Both the position numbers and the translations under genes were made by a program. This document shows positions 33,601 through 44,946 of a stretch of 64,000 nt of DNA, piece by piece; the first letter of the stretch is position 1, and each line of letters begins with the position of its first letter. The DNA is taken from the NCBI GenBank assembly GCA_020746835.1, contig JAGPNK010000007.1, positions 1,721,501-1,785,500 of the forward strand. Reading direction: 5' to 3'. The notes under the pieces were generated by a model that did no database searches, had not been told where the DNA came from, and saw nothing but the letters and a program-made list of their open reading frames with translations. Source of the stretch: Stachybotrys elegans (taxonomy: Eukaryota; Ascomycota; Sordariomycetes; Hypocreales; Stachybotryaceae).

Positions 33601-36600
33601 GCACGTACAGCAGTCCATCCCTCGCGACGCTACCTTACGGTACAGGTCACCTGCCCGCATTGACTCTTTCACCTTGAATCGTTGTCCTAGACGGACATGC
33701 GGTGTACCAGATCTGGTCCGCATATCCTGTACCCACTACCTGTCTCGCAGGCGAAACGAACCCTCCCAAGTGGTCATGATACTTGGGCTCAAGGTATTCC
33801 TGCTTCTCTGAACCTTGGATCGGGATCCCCTTCTCCTTTCGCTGGCTCCCCATGCAAGCTGCAAGCCTTCAGTGGCAACTTTCTATTCTCATGCACACCA
33901 TGGCTTGCTTACCTCCATCACCACTCCGTTACAGGCCTTGCACCTGCACCATTCCTCCGTCTATCCATCCATCCATCCACCCACACAACCTTTACTCCTC
34001 AGACTAAGACCAAGACCAAGGCCTGAAATGACCACCACCGCATAGCCTACCGATACTTCGCGAGGTGTGGTACCGCATGCTACAATATCGCAAGGAAGTT
34101 GCACCTCGTTTCCACTCCTTGGCCCTTCACCGGCGCTCAACTCAGTCAGCTGGCCCTTGACACAATTATGCCGTCTCTCCCCACGATGCGCGCTTCTGAA
34201 ATCTCCGCATCTGGTCCCACTGTCCCTTCCATTAACCATGACCTTGATCATAGCCATGGCGTATTACGTGGGAGTTCGCACATTTGCTCGCCGACGGTGG
34301 CACATCAGTATCTGGAAACATCCATCCACTACGGAATACAGGGCTCTCGCTCCTATCTCGTGGACAAGCATTGTCGGCAGGTAAATGGCAAATCAGCCCT
34401 TGTTGGCGCCGGGATCCAACGCAATCCTCGTTCCATGATCCGGATCTCTCCACCGCGAGGCTGCTCCACATGCCTGGCTTTTTCTTTTGTATTTTCATTT
34501 TTAATGGGCTGGTGTCAAATAGCCCGCATCTGAGGACGCCATCGTGAAGTATCGGTGGAGTGTACATGTGCCAAAGCTATACGTGGATGCATTGAAGTAT
34601 TCACTGCCTGACACGAAGCACTTGGCACAGATCAGATCAGATTCTGGTCTTGCTACATTGGCCGATATTGGCCTAGATCGTCCCGCTGGTTTGCTCAGAA
34701 CCATAAAGGGGCGCTGCTCCTGATAAACCAACACCCACTCGCTGACAGTTATGCAGGAATTGTCTGACTAGTGAATCAAGCCCGCGAGGGAGCCCCGGCG
34801 TGGCGGTAGGCTGCCCGCACGTCAGGGTGTGGGCGGGACTTAGCATCAGAGTCAGTCTCGACTCTATGATGCATCCGTCACCCGCGGCCGAGATTTGCGA
34901 CCCTCTCCATACCGTCCCCGCCGTTGGCAACCCTCAGCAACACGAGTGTGCACGTAAGGAGCGCCTCTCGGGTGGAGCTGTTGTGTGTCCAGCCAGGGAC
35001 CTCGAGGCCCCAGCCTGGCCCAGCCTTCCTTTTCGACAATGCTTTCCCTTACTGTAGGCACCCCGTGCAGCCCTCCTCACGCCCACCTGTTCCTGATATG
35101 GTCCTCTTGGGCCTTGGTAACGCTGGGGAAGCCGACCTAGCGAGCCCTTTTACCGAGACACCCCTATGTGGCCGCAGTCCATCTTACCACTTTCTCCCTT
35201 CTGTGGTGGCCCCAGGGTGAATGTCGCTCCAGCTCGGAGGGACATCTATTAGTGTCCAGGGCGCATGGGGATTAAGCGGATGGTGTTCGTGGTCCGTCCC
35301 CATCTGGGTTTCCAGGCAGCCCCAGCAACAAGGCGCGGGATGCCGGGGCTGGCTGGAGGGCATCCCATTCTCCTTTGCTTCTGTTGTTTGAGAGTTCTGT
35401 TTCTGTTTGTGAGGGAAGCGGCACTCTTGACAGCATCCCTGGTTGATCCACCGGGACTGGCCTGGATACGCCCGCTGATTCACTTGTCCTTTTGCTCACA
35501 GCATCTAGCTTGCGTCTATTGCGTCCGTTATTGTCGGCCTCCCCATCACTAGGCACATCACCGGCAGTGTGCCAGTGTCCACTAATGCTCGCTTCTGCCA
35601 AAGCGTGTGCGGTACATTAGCAGGCCAGGCTGGCGGGTGGTCGCCTTGCATCTGAAGAAGGACTCCGCAGGACACGGGCTCCCCACTGCCACACCATCTT
35701 CTCTGCTTTGCTCCCGCCCACCCCCCCTTTGATCGATTGCGGTGGTATCCCTCTCCAAAGTGGCCCCACATCCCAGCTCTGAGTTTGCCAGCGGAAGGGC
35801 ATATGTACACACCCCCCTTGGTCCCCCAGTCACCACGCACGGCATTGTCTCTCACACGCACCCGCGCCGGTGGTGATCCCAGCTCCAAACCGTCCATCAC
35901 CCCCAGGATAGAACATTTGCCTTTCCACCCAGGATTCCGTCTGATGAGACACCCCTGCTTGGTCCGCGTATGACGCAGCCTTGTTAGTTCCGAACTGCAG
36001 ATGCTGGAGCCCGGCTTGCAAGCATGATCATGGGTGGCCGAGCCACTACGGGTACCCAAGCCAAAGCCCAGGTGCTACGCTGGATTGGCGGCGGCTACTT
36101 TGGAGTGTTGATGGCAGCCATGCTGGCCCGGGCCAGGCCCGGTCTGGGTACGTACCCCCTTGAACAGCAGTTGTTGAGTCGCACTTTGACCATCCATCAC
36201 CATGCCAAACCATGCCGTCCATGTCATTTCACCCTCTGTCTCGTCGGCCCACATGAGATCCATCTACGGGAAGTTGATCCTGCTCAGACATACAGGCTGC
36301 ATTTATCCTTTGGGACCATGCAACCACGCCAGGATGGGCCTGATGTTTCCTCGTCCTCCCTCCTTCACGGGGCCCCTACCCACCACCACTAGTGGCCATG
36401 CTCTCCTTACGATGGACCGGCATCTTATACATAATACCACTGGCCACCCGTCCTAGTTGAATCTCTATATATCATGTAAAGATCTCTTGCTCAAACAAAG
36501 CCCGGACTTCTGGTCGTCAAACAACCTGCTCTCACCACCTCAACCTTACACTTTCGTCACCATCAACAACCTTCCCACCCACCAAACTCCTCACCAGAAT

Positions 36601-36606
36601 ACCATC
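24639..36606. other. ~12 kb without a supportable gene
   Basis: Both strands carry only short, mutually overlapping frames without domain motifs, and I could not build a multi-exon model that closes. From about 27.4 kb the base composition is fairly GC-rich (not RIP-like AT-rich), with scattered short pyrimidine tracts and a ccat repeat near 33963-33985. It ends at the start of the gene at 36607. Possible contents are long regulatory DNA or non-coding transcripts of that gene. Confidence 0.55.
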
Positions 36607-37695
36607 ATGAATATGATGCACCCAGCTTTCGCTCTGGAGCACCAGGGACAACTGCCACTCGCCATGCCTCACGATACCTACCTGGACGATGCACCCACAC
36701 AAATCGCTCTTACGCAGGCAGCACGCAGACTATCACGAGGATCAACTGGACAGCGAGCTCCTACCGCCATGCGTGTAACGAAGCAGACCAGCGCCAACAA
36801 CAGTCCCCGATCAACCACTGCCATGAACAGGAGGAGGACCATGATAAGCGACTACCCAAGACCCGGCCGACAGGCACAAGTCGCAGAGCACTACCTCATG
36901 GGTTCTGGGGACTACACTCAGGCACCTGTCCGCTCTAGCCGTCCTGTTAGCTGGCACCCCTCGACACAGCTCCAGCCAAACCTTGGCCAATATCAAGCCG
37001 GAGCATACCCTCTGTCTACACCCTCTATGCATAACGACTATCAAGAGGCGTACGCGCAACCCCAATTCTCTCCAATGATGGCAGCATATTCCAACAACAC
37101 CTCGCCATCTTCTGCCTTCTCTCCTTTGCCGCTGCAAACCATGCCGGCTGAGCCTGTCCACTATTTCCCCACCCAAGACTGGGAGACCAGTCACAAGCCT
37201 CTCTCGCTCTACACTGGCATGGGCGAGGGTCAGATGTACGCGGATTCCTTCTCCGCCATGGGAAGCTCTACCCAGGACCAGCTGTCGGCGCACTCTATGG
37301 ACTGGAACACATTTGTCACCCAGGGCTTCAACAACACCTCTCCACCCACCCCGGAGCTATTCCTGCCCACTCCCCAGCCACAGACAGCCATGGCAGAGGA
37401 GTCCATTATCTATCACCCCCTTGACGAGCCCGAGGAAGAGGGCGAGGTCTTGGTAGGCATGGGCCTGTACGACACGCCGGAGAAGTATGAGGAGGACCCG
37501 CACCTGAACAACTACCGCTCCACGGTGTCGTCTCTGCTGGGAAGCAACTTTCGTCCCAGGGAGCCTCAGGGCAAGGGCTTGAAGCTCGAGGAGACCTGGG
37601 AGCCCCCCAAGTCAGATGATGAGGACGAGGACGATAACGAGGAGGAGGAAGAGGAGGAGGATCAAAACAGCGAGTCTGCCGAGGTCAAAGCCTAA
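36607..37695 (+). CDS. Unidentified disordered protein with conserved-looking acidic C-terminus
   Basis: Intronless, 362 aa. I do not recognise a named family. The N-terminal two thirds are rich in Gln, Ser, Pro and Thr, with an Arg-rich patch (STTAMNRRRTMISDYPRP) and many Tyr and Met residues, as in low-complexity transcription regulators. The last third is compact: EGEVLVGMGLYDTPEKYEED, then NNYRSTVSSLLGSNFRP, then GKGLKLEETWEPP, then a run of Asp/Glu. That block looks like the constrained part. ATG at 36607 (catcatga context) is preferred; the frame is open 50 codons further up but without an ATG. No signal peptide or membrane segment. Nuclear or cytoplasmic regulation is a guess from composition. 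Clear codon bias supports a real gene. Confidence 0.78.
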   Translation: MNMMHPAFALEHQGQLPLAMPHDTYLDDAPTQIALTQAARRLSRGSTGQRAPTAMRVTKQTSANNSPRSTTAMNRRRTMISDYPRPGRQAQVAEHYLMGSGDYTQAPVRSSRPVSWHPSTQLQPNLGQYQAGAYPLSTPSMHNDYQEAYAQPQFSPMMAAYSNNTSPSSAFSPLPLQTMPAEPVHYFPTQDWETSHKPLSLYTGMGEGQMYADSFSAMGSSTQDQLSAHSMDWNTFVTQGFNNTSPPTPELFLPTPQPQTAMAEESIIYHPLDEPEEEGEVLVGMGLYDTPEKYEEDPHLNNYRSTVSSLLGSNFRPREPQGKGLKLEETWEPPKSDDEDEDDNEEEEEEEDQNSESAEVKA

Positions 37696-38187
37696 TTCCG
37701 AACGCCTCATCAGGTATGATGGCACTGGCGACTGAGTCGCATACCACCACCCTCATACATCTTATTTAATTGCTTGGTTTTTTTTACTGTTCAAGCGAGG
37801 AACTGGAATTTACGGAGCGTTGTTTTTTAGCAATGGATAAGCAAGACGGGATCTCACGGTCAGGCTAAGGATATGGCGCATTGTATGTTAACGAGTAAGA
37901 CTACTCAGGAACCACGGAAGGGAAGGAAGGGAAAAACAGGAATACCCAACAAAGCCATGTCTGTTTAGTTTAGAAGCGCAGGAGCCCTGCAGCGTCAAGG
38001 ATAAATGAGAAGATGGGGCTGAAGCCCATTCACTCCATCATGAACAAGAGCCACCTAGCTATGATTCTCAACCGTGCACCGCCTCGCTTGATGTCGGCGG
38101 TAGTTCCGGAAGAAAGTTACAATCGGCCTTTACGCAATGGAGGAGGAAGGGAGGGGTTCGGCTTGGCTGAACTAGAGGTAAAAAAAA

Positions 38188-38209
38188 ATTCCTTTAATAA
38201 TAAAGGAAT
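38188..38209. repeat. Perfect 9-bp inverted repeat with 4-nt loop
   Basis: attccttta and taaaggaat flank ataa, set between two A-tracts. It lies ~0.5 kb past the stop of the gene at 36607. It could form a hairpin in RNA of either strand; role unknown. Confidence 0.6.
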
Positions 38210-40964
38210 AAAAAAAAGAAGGCGTTCCATGCCCACTGAGAGAGCCACAAACCAAGCGAATCTGCGTGGTAGGAGGACGCTAAAACAAGCGAACAGAGCC
38301 GCCATCAGATCAGAACCCTGTCAGACATGTGCTGTGAAAGGCCCGTGCTTCCTATCCGCCGGGAGAGAACGAGCGCTGAGTGGCTATAAATTTCCAGGTC
38401 TGGCTCTGCCAGCATCACGCCCCCTCCTTGGCCACCCTTCACGCCCCCGTTTATGCTGATGGCGCACCTCCCTCTCACGCACACCTCTGTCTCTCCTTCC
38501 GTTCTCAAGGCCACCCCACCATTTGCCCCCTACCCCCCACAGTTTTCGCGCCTTCCACTTCTTGAGAACGAGGAGACGCCCCACACCTCCTTTTTCTCGC
38601 TTTTCCTTCTCTTTCTTTTTTTTCCTCGTCTCTTTCTCGGGATTCCATTTGTCCACCGCTGGACCCGATGCAAGGTCCCCACCGAGACAGACAAGAAAGA
38701 AAGAATGAAGCCATGCCCGTGGGTTTCTATGCGCCACATCGCTCCGGCCGTGCCACAAGCTTGGGCTTTCAGGATCCTACGGGGCTATGAAACAATGTTC
38801 GATGTTTTTGGGTACAGAACGTCTAATGCTGACCGACCGACGCTCGTGGAAGCAACTAACCCCAGCTAGCAGTAGGATGCTCGTACATGAGCAAGAAAAG
38901 GAAGAGAGACAAGCCTGGTTACTGGCGGAGAGTACGCACGCATGCAGGCGTGCGGCTGGTGATATGGCGGTGGGAGGGAAAAAGAAAACACATAATAGAT
39001 GCAATATTACCAGTGTCTTAAAATATGCAGCACCATGCTGCCCACTCGAACAAGGTACATGCTAATATATTACTGACGCAGCAGGGAAAGCAACAGGGCC
39101 ACCTCCAGCCGAGCCCAGACGCCTCCGATGATTGATGGGGAATGCAGTGCATTGGGAGGAGACGCGAAGGCGGCTCGAGACCAGTCTCCCTGCTTCTCCT
39201 ACGTAGCAGGACCAAGCCGCGTATAGCAAGACGCATGATACATTTGCATATCCGCTCAGCAAGCAGGAGGGGAGGCTATCAGGCACCAAGGCTGCACTCC
39301 CGGCTTGGGTATGTGGCATGTGTGTGCGTGCGTGCGTGCGTGCGTGTCAGACGACAGACGACGCAAGCACCCGCTTTCGACAGACGGCTTCATTGCTTTT
39401 CCCGTTTTCTCCTTGGTGGCGTGGAGGTGAGAGGGGGCACGATGCAACACCTCCAAAAGAAGGAGGAAGGTGATGACGATGGCCGGTCAACCCAGCGGCG
39501 CCAGCCAGCCCGCGCAAGCATGGCACGGGTGCGGCAAACTACGCAAAAAACTGGCTGACAGCGCGAAGCCCTTTTCGTGCCATGATCAGAGGTAGCTGGG
39601 TGATCCTGACAAGGCCAGAGGCGGCGGGCATCGAGATTGGGTTCAACGCCTCCTGTCTGGGCCCCTCCTGGCCTCCCCCTTCGCTTCAGGCGCCCTCTTG
39701 CTCATGGATTCCAAGCCAACATGACCTTTGCATTCTGCCGTGGGGACGGGGTGGACGACAGCATGGACCCCGAGCGGCGAGCATGACGGCAGAACATACC
39801 AAGGAGGAAAAATTGGGGAGAAGAGAGGAGGGGAAGGGGGGGGAGGGGGTTTCACAGGATGGCCAAGTCATGGGCCCAGTGTGGCATGCTCAAGAGGAGC
39901 AACAGCGCATACGACCGAGCTACGTCGACTGATAGGCCTTCCTGAATCAACATTAGCCCAGCTCACAGCCCGCCCTGCAAGTTTCGTGTGGTGCGGGCAG
40001 CAGCACAGCAACCAAGTAAGCCACAGCCAAGGATCCGTCGTCCTCTTTCCCCCCCCTCCCCTCCCCTCCCCTACCCTTTTGTTTTCCCCACCACGGCTCA
40101 CCCGAGGAAGAAGACGAAGAAGGGGTGTTTTTGCGTAGCATCCATATCCCTCCTCCGACCGAGCAGGGGCAGGGCCATGGAAAAGAAGGGACCAAAAGTA
40201 AAATTGACGACTGAGTCGCCCGCCGCCGTCGTCAGGGATTTTCCATCTGCAGATCGCACTCCTACATGGCAGGGCTATCCCGTCGAATGAGGGCTATTTT
40301 GCTGAAGAGAGCTGAAAAGCCCATCATCCTCATCAGCATCATCATCACCAAAAGTCACCGAGAGCTGGTCCCCTGTCCAATGGTAAAATAATGGAAGGGG
40401 CGTGCTAAACTAAGCCAGGCACCAGATGATGCAAGTCATGTGATTTGTTAGCGGCGGGCATTTGGGATCTCCGAATCGCCCCATGTGTTATTTTATTTTA
40501 TTATTTATTTTATTATTTATTTTACTAGCAAGGACTTGCGGTCTAGGGATTCTCCAGTCCTTGTCTTGAATCCTTTTCTGGAACAGGCTAGAAGAGGCTA
40601 TTATAAAAAAAGGGCAAGTAATTAATGGATGGCCAAAGTGAAAATTTCCTGAGGTATTCCGCTAAGTAGGTTCCACCTGCGTCACATTTTCGGATACTTC
40701 AAGGCTTGCATCAGTCAATTACCGAGGACCAGCTCCGTCCGGTCTTGGTCACTTTTTTCTCACTCTCATTACGTCTTCCCCCTGATCGGTATCCATGTTT
40801 CCGTGGCTGCCCCTCCCACTGCCGACGGGCTGCTTGACAAGGAAGGACTTTGGGAACAGAGTTTGAGAGGTACGGAGGACTCCGCGTACGCGCACCATTC
40901 CGTCGACTGCCGTCCTTACCCGCTTGTTGCTACGCCTGGCTGGCTCCTTCCCCAAGTCTTGTCA

Positions 40965-41012
40965 CATTTTTTTCTTCTTTTCTTTTTTCTTTTTTTCTTT
41001 TTTTTCTCCCCC
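40965..41012 (+). promoter_or_regulatory. Pyrimidine tract upstream of LAS1-like gene
   Basis: An almost pure C/T stretch (ttttttttcttcttttctttt type) ends ~280 bp before the LAS1 start. Such tracts are common just upstream of transcription starts of highly expressed or ribosome-related fungal genes; the link here is inference. Confidence 0.5.
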
Positions 41013-41295
41013 TGCACGTGCGGTTGTCCGAATCAAACCATCTCCCACCCATTTTCTCTTCTCGCCCAAGGAGGACCCCTTGTCGCACCTCGACGGGCTC
41101 TTCGTATCCAACAACACGCCCCCCTCCCCTCACAGACGGAGCAGAACCTGACCCGGCCTTTCCCTCCCTTTCCTTCGCGGCGCTCCCCCTCCTCCTGGAA
41201 CATCCAAGGCACATCGTCGTTCCGCCTTTTGTCCATCGGTCGCTCGCTGCCTGTCGTCCGCCCGCCGCCCGCCGCCCGCCACAGTCCCTTTCTAG

Positions 41296-42676
41296 ATGGT
41301 GCAGTACGTGTTTACGCCATGGCGGGATCGTCATGAGCTACTGCTGGTACGGCGGCAGTTCTACGGCGCATATTCGCCACCGTTTCCGGGCTGCAACACC
41401 GGTTTCAGCGGCAACAGCAGCACCACCACCACCACAGCCTCCAAACCTACATCCATCTCAGCCCGAGGGCCCGAAACACCCCATGACCATTATGCGTTGG
41501 GCCATGTTGCTGATGCTGATGCTCGCAAGGTCCGCCAGGACCAGCACCAGGCCGTTGCCCGTGTGTCGATGTGGATGCAGCGAGGCCACTGTCCTCACAT
41601 GGTGGAGTCGACTGCCCTCTTGACGGCTGCTGTCCTTAGTGATGAGGACGACGTTGATGTGGCGGCAGAACACACAGCGTCGTCCACCTACGCCATTCGT
41701 GCTGCCTACTCGGCGGCCTTCAGCAGGTGAGTTGCAACAAGCTTCGTCGTAATCCTCTGGTAGTCCCAAAGCTTCCCTCGCCGGCTCCTCGCCTTGGGGG
41801 AGCCATGTCGTGTCGTGTCGTGTCGCCTTTGTCCTTGTTCTGCGCTACTGTCATTCCTCTCTAGGGTCTTGACTGCCCGCGTTGCCTCCCTTCCTCGACC
41901 AGATTTCGGGCGTCGACTCGGTGCAACCTGGATCCTACCTGCAGCGCGTTATTGCCCTTCTGGCTTCGCCCGCGACGTCATTCTTTGCTATGCGGATCGC
42001 TCGACTTTGGAGACGCCCGCTGATCCCCGGGCCCCGCAGATTCGTCACCGGCCTGCTCGACGGCCATCAAGATAAGCAGCGCAAGCAGAGCATGTATGCC
42101 ATTGCCAAGACGATTGGCCTGCCGGCAGCATTCGTAGAGCTACGGCACCAGTCCACGCACGAACAGCTTCCCTCGCGGGCCAAGCTCCGATCAGCTGCCA
42201 AGAAGGCCCTGTTTTGGATATGGGACTACTACTGGAAGCATCTTCCGGATGAGCCGTTCAGCGACCGCCCACGAGATGAATGCACCGAGTCTGTCTACCA
42301 GTACCTGAGGATTGATGATGAAACTCGCCGTGAAGCGGCCAGGCAGGATCTGCATAGGTGGCCGAGGGAGCAGCTGATTGCGTCGGTTGCTGAGCTTCGC
42401 CGGTCCTTGCCGGGGAACCAGGCATACATCAAGTGCATGCAGCTTCACCAAGAGCTCTTGGAGGAGAAGACGAGCCAGAGCAAGGGCGATCTATCCATGG
42501 AGGATGCCAATGATACTGCTAACCAGACTGCCCAATCTTCTGGCGACACTGAATCCCCTGACGTCGATCAAGCTGCCATTGCCCAACAGCAAGATGCCGA
42601 TCAAGACGCGGATCTCGACACCGGATGGTCAAGATATGAAGGCCCATGGCAGCCAAAGCCCATAGGCATCGTCTGA
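41296..42676 (+). CDS. LAS1: LAS1-like ribosome biogenesis protein
   Basis: Two exons: 41296-41726 and 42040-42676; 355 aa. Las1 is the HEPN-type endonuclease that with Grc3 cuts pre-rRNA in ITS2 in the nucleolus. The N-terminal landmark [20 protein letters not shown], the central [13 protein letters not shown] junction (made by splicing) and [20 protein letters not shown] are typical of Las1. RHQSTHE carries the HEPN R-X4-6-H catalytic motif (R, then H five residues on). The intron is 313 nt, long for this window, but the joined protein is continuous through the conserved domain. Exon 1 includes a Thr/Ser/Pro-rich insertion (STTTTTAS). The C-terminus is short and acidic/Gln-rich, ending [12 protein letters not shown]. 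Confidence 0.88.
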
Positions 42677-42914
42677 TCATTGAACTGTAATCGTAGTAAA
42701 TATACCCTCAATCGTAGCTGTTACGGGAAATATACGCATGCACGCATCGGTTTGGGTCATTATTAGGTGTGTCAAGAGGCATCTCTACGTGGAGCCTACA
42801 AGCCTTCAAGTAGTCACGTGCAGCTCCCCCACGTCATTGAAGCATTGCATATGTAATAGCACATAGCAAGCTCCATTCGTCATTCACTCCACGTCGACAC
42901 TGATATCTGTGCCA

Positions 42915-44237
42915 ATGAATCGACTCTTGTCTCGCAATACGCTACTCAAGACCAAGCTGAATTCTATCCGGGCTCCCGTGAGTGACATGCCGCTGCTCAC
43001 ACTTGATAGTCATGACACTGAGTGATGAATTCTAGCGTGCATTTACTCGCGCAATGCATATCCAATCGATCCCCATGTGTAAGTGTTGCCAAGACAAGGT
43101 ACGAGGTGCACAGTTGACAGTGTATGATCAGGGGTTGGGACTGGTAACAACTACTCCTACCTGGTTGTTGATGACAAGTCCAAGGATGCTGTTATCATTG
43201 ATCCGGCAAACCCGCCCGAGTACGTTCGAGAGGCCATGTGTGCGGTTGAGTGCTTACAAGTCCAAGGGTGACTCCTATTCTCAAGGAGGCTATCCAGTCT
43301 GGCAACATCAACTTGACAGCCATCGTCAATACGCACCAGTACGTCTACCGATCAGGTGTTGGTACCTCCTCTAACATGCAACAGCCACAATGATCATTCG
43401 GGTGGAAACAAGAGAGTGGTAAGCACACCAGATACCATACGAATTGAAATGCGGAGCTGAAGGACGTTAAGCTGCACGAACTGGGCACCCCAGACCTAGA
43501 CATCATCGGCGGCAAGGACTGTGCTGGTGTGACCAAGACTCCTGCGCATGAGTCGACATTCAAGCTGGGCAGCATCACCGTCAAGGCCGTACATACTCCC
43601 TGCCACACTCAGGACAGCATCTGCTACTTCATGGAAGATGGGGACCAGAAGGCTGTCTTCACCGGAGACACTCTGTTCATCAGCGGTACGTCTTTTCCAC
43701 ACGCACAATACCCGATATTGACGTGAGAAACGACAGGTTGCGGAAAATTCTTTGAGGGCACAGCACCGCAGATGCACGAGGCTCTGAACAAGCGTCTGGC
43801 TAGCCTGCCGGACGATACGCTTGTCTATGTGCGTAAACCCCGTCACAATGCTCCAAGGGAATGAAGTATGACTGACGGTTACCAGCCCGGCCACGAGTAC
43901 ACCAAGTCCAACGTCAAGTTCACCGTCTCGGTGCTGCAGAACGAGGCCGTCAAGAGCCTGGAAGCGTTTGCCGACGCCAACCGGGTGACGACGGGCAAGT
44001 TCACCATTGGCGATGAAAAGGTACGCCATCCTAGGTCCACTGCGACGTCGATGCTGACAATCTGCAGCGCCACAACGTCTTTATGCGAGTTGAGGTAAGT
44101 TACAGCAGGCTGTCCGCTGTATCTTGTCCTTCCTGACTGACGTGTGCCAGGATCCCGAGGTGCAGAAGGCAACTGGCAAGACGGATCCCGTCGAGGTCAT
44201 GGCCGCGTTGCGGGAGATGAAGAACAACTTCAAGTGA
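42915..44237 (+). CDS. Hydroxyacylglutathione hydrolase (glyoxalase II)
   Basis: Ten exons: 42915-42977, 43036-43078, 43132-43219, 43267-43338, 43385-43418, 43457-43685, 43737-43828, 43886-44020, 44068-44094 and 44151-44237; 289 aa, every phase closing. It hydrolyses S-D-lactoylglutathione in methylglyoxal detoxification. The metallo-beta-lactamase motif THHNDH (split across an intron), [26 protein letters not shown] and PGHEYT supply the two-metal site ligands, and the C-terminal [20 protein letters not shown] helix is typical. The first 21 residues ([20 protein letters not shown]) are basic and lack acidic residues, like a mitochondrial presequence. The next in-frame ATG (MHIQSIPMW, 43054) would give a cytosolic form. 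One acceptor (ggag) and one donor (gtaagc) are weaker than usual. Confidence 0.92.
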
Positions 44238-44946
44238 GCAGGGAGAAAGCTTGGGCATGACTGGCAACTCATCTTGGAACAGTGTACCTAGTGCCAACCT
44301 ATAAAGCACAGCCGTCACACAGCCAGACTACATAGCGTCTACATTCAGAGACAAAGACTACGTCATGTTGCGAGTTGAAGGAAGAAATGTCTCCAGAGAT
44401 TCTGCGATGGCATCGGCCACCTAGGACCACGACGCCGCTGGCATACTCATTGGCTTCAAAGCACAGTTGTGCCGTGACGAATTTCAATCTTGCTTCACTG
44501 TCCACACTTGCTCGCTCTGGTAAGTTGGAGGCGGCAAGCTCTAGCATAATTTGAAGCGACATGTCACAGGAAAAAAACCTCGCAGACCTGAACACGCGAG
44601 ACTGCGCGTCGGAAAAATACAAACCTGTGAGAGACAGAACAACCTGAGTAACAGCAATGCGACCCATCGAATCAAATGGGATGCGCGGCAGTAGTCATGA
44701 GCCATGCTTGCGCGCTCGGCTGCTTTGAGGGTATTTCACGGATGGTGGGAGGAAAGAGTTGGAAGATGATTGAAAATTTCCAGCAAGATTATTATTTTAA
44801 AGGTCGAGTGGGTATCCACCACAGTGCGAATGATACCCAATCCACCACCCAACACTGTGCTTTCTGGACCCTCGAATCAACGTGAACGGATGACCTCACA
44901 ACTTCGACAACTGCCCTGCACACTCAACGCACCATACAACCCGCAC
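44238..44946. other. Spacer, no gene seen
   Basis: 709 bp between glyoxalase II and the EF-hand gene. Only chance frames are present. It must hold the EF-hand gene's promoter and leader. Confidence 0.5.

Larger units (their letters stand above)
37696..41295. other. 3.6 kb without a supportable gene
   Basis: Only chance frames. It holds a hairpin (38188-38209), a tgcg/tgtg tract at 39317-39347, G- and C-runs near 39835-39850 and 40050-40075, ttattttatt repeats at 40490-40525, and a strong pyrimidine tract before the next gene. Confidence 0.5.

Noticed and set aside
27400..36400. Biosynthetic gene cluster or hidden multi-exon genes
   Set aside because: No synthase, P450, transporter or kinase motif in any frame I read.
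36811..37293. 160-codon minus-strand frame over the gene at 36607
   Set aside because: No ATG-supported conserved protein; the sense frame has clear codon bias.
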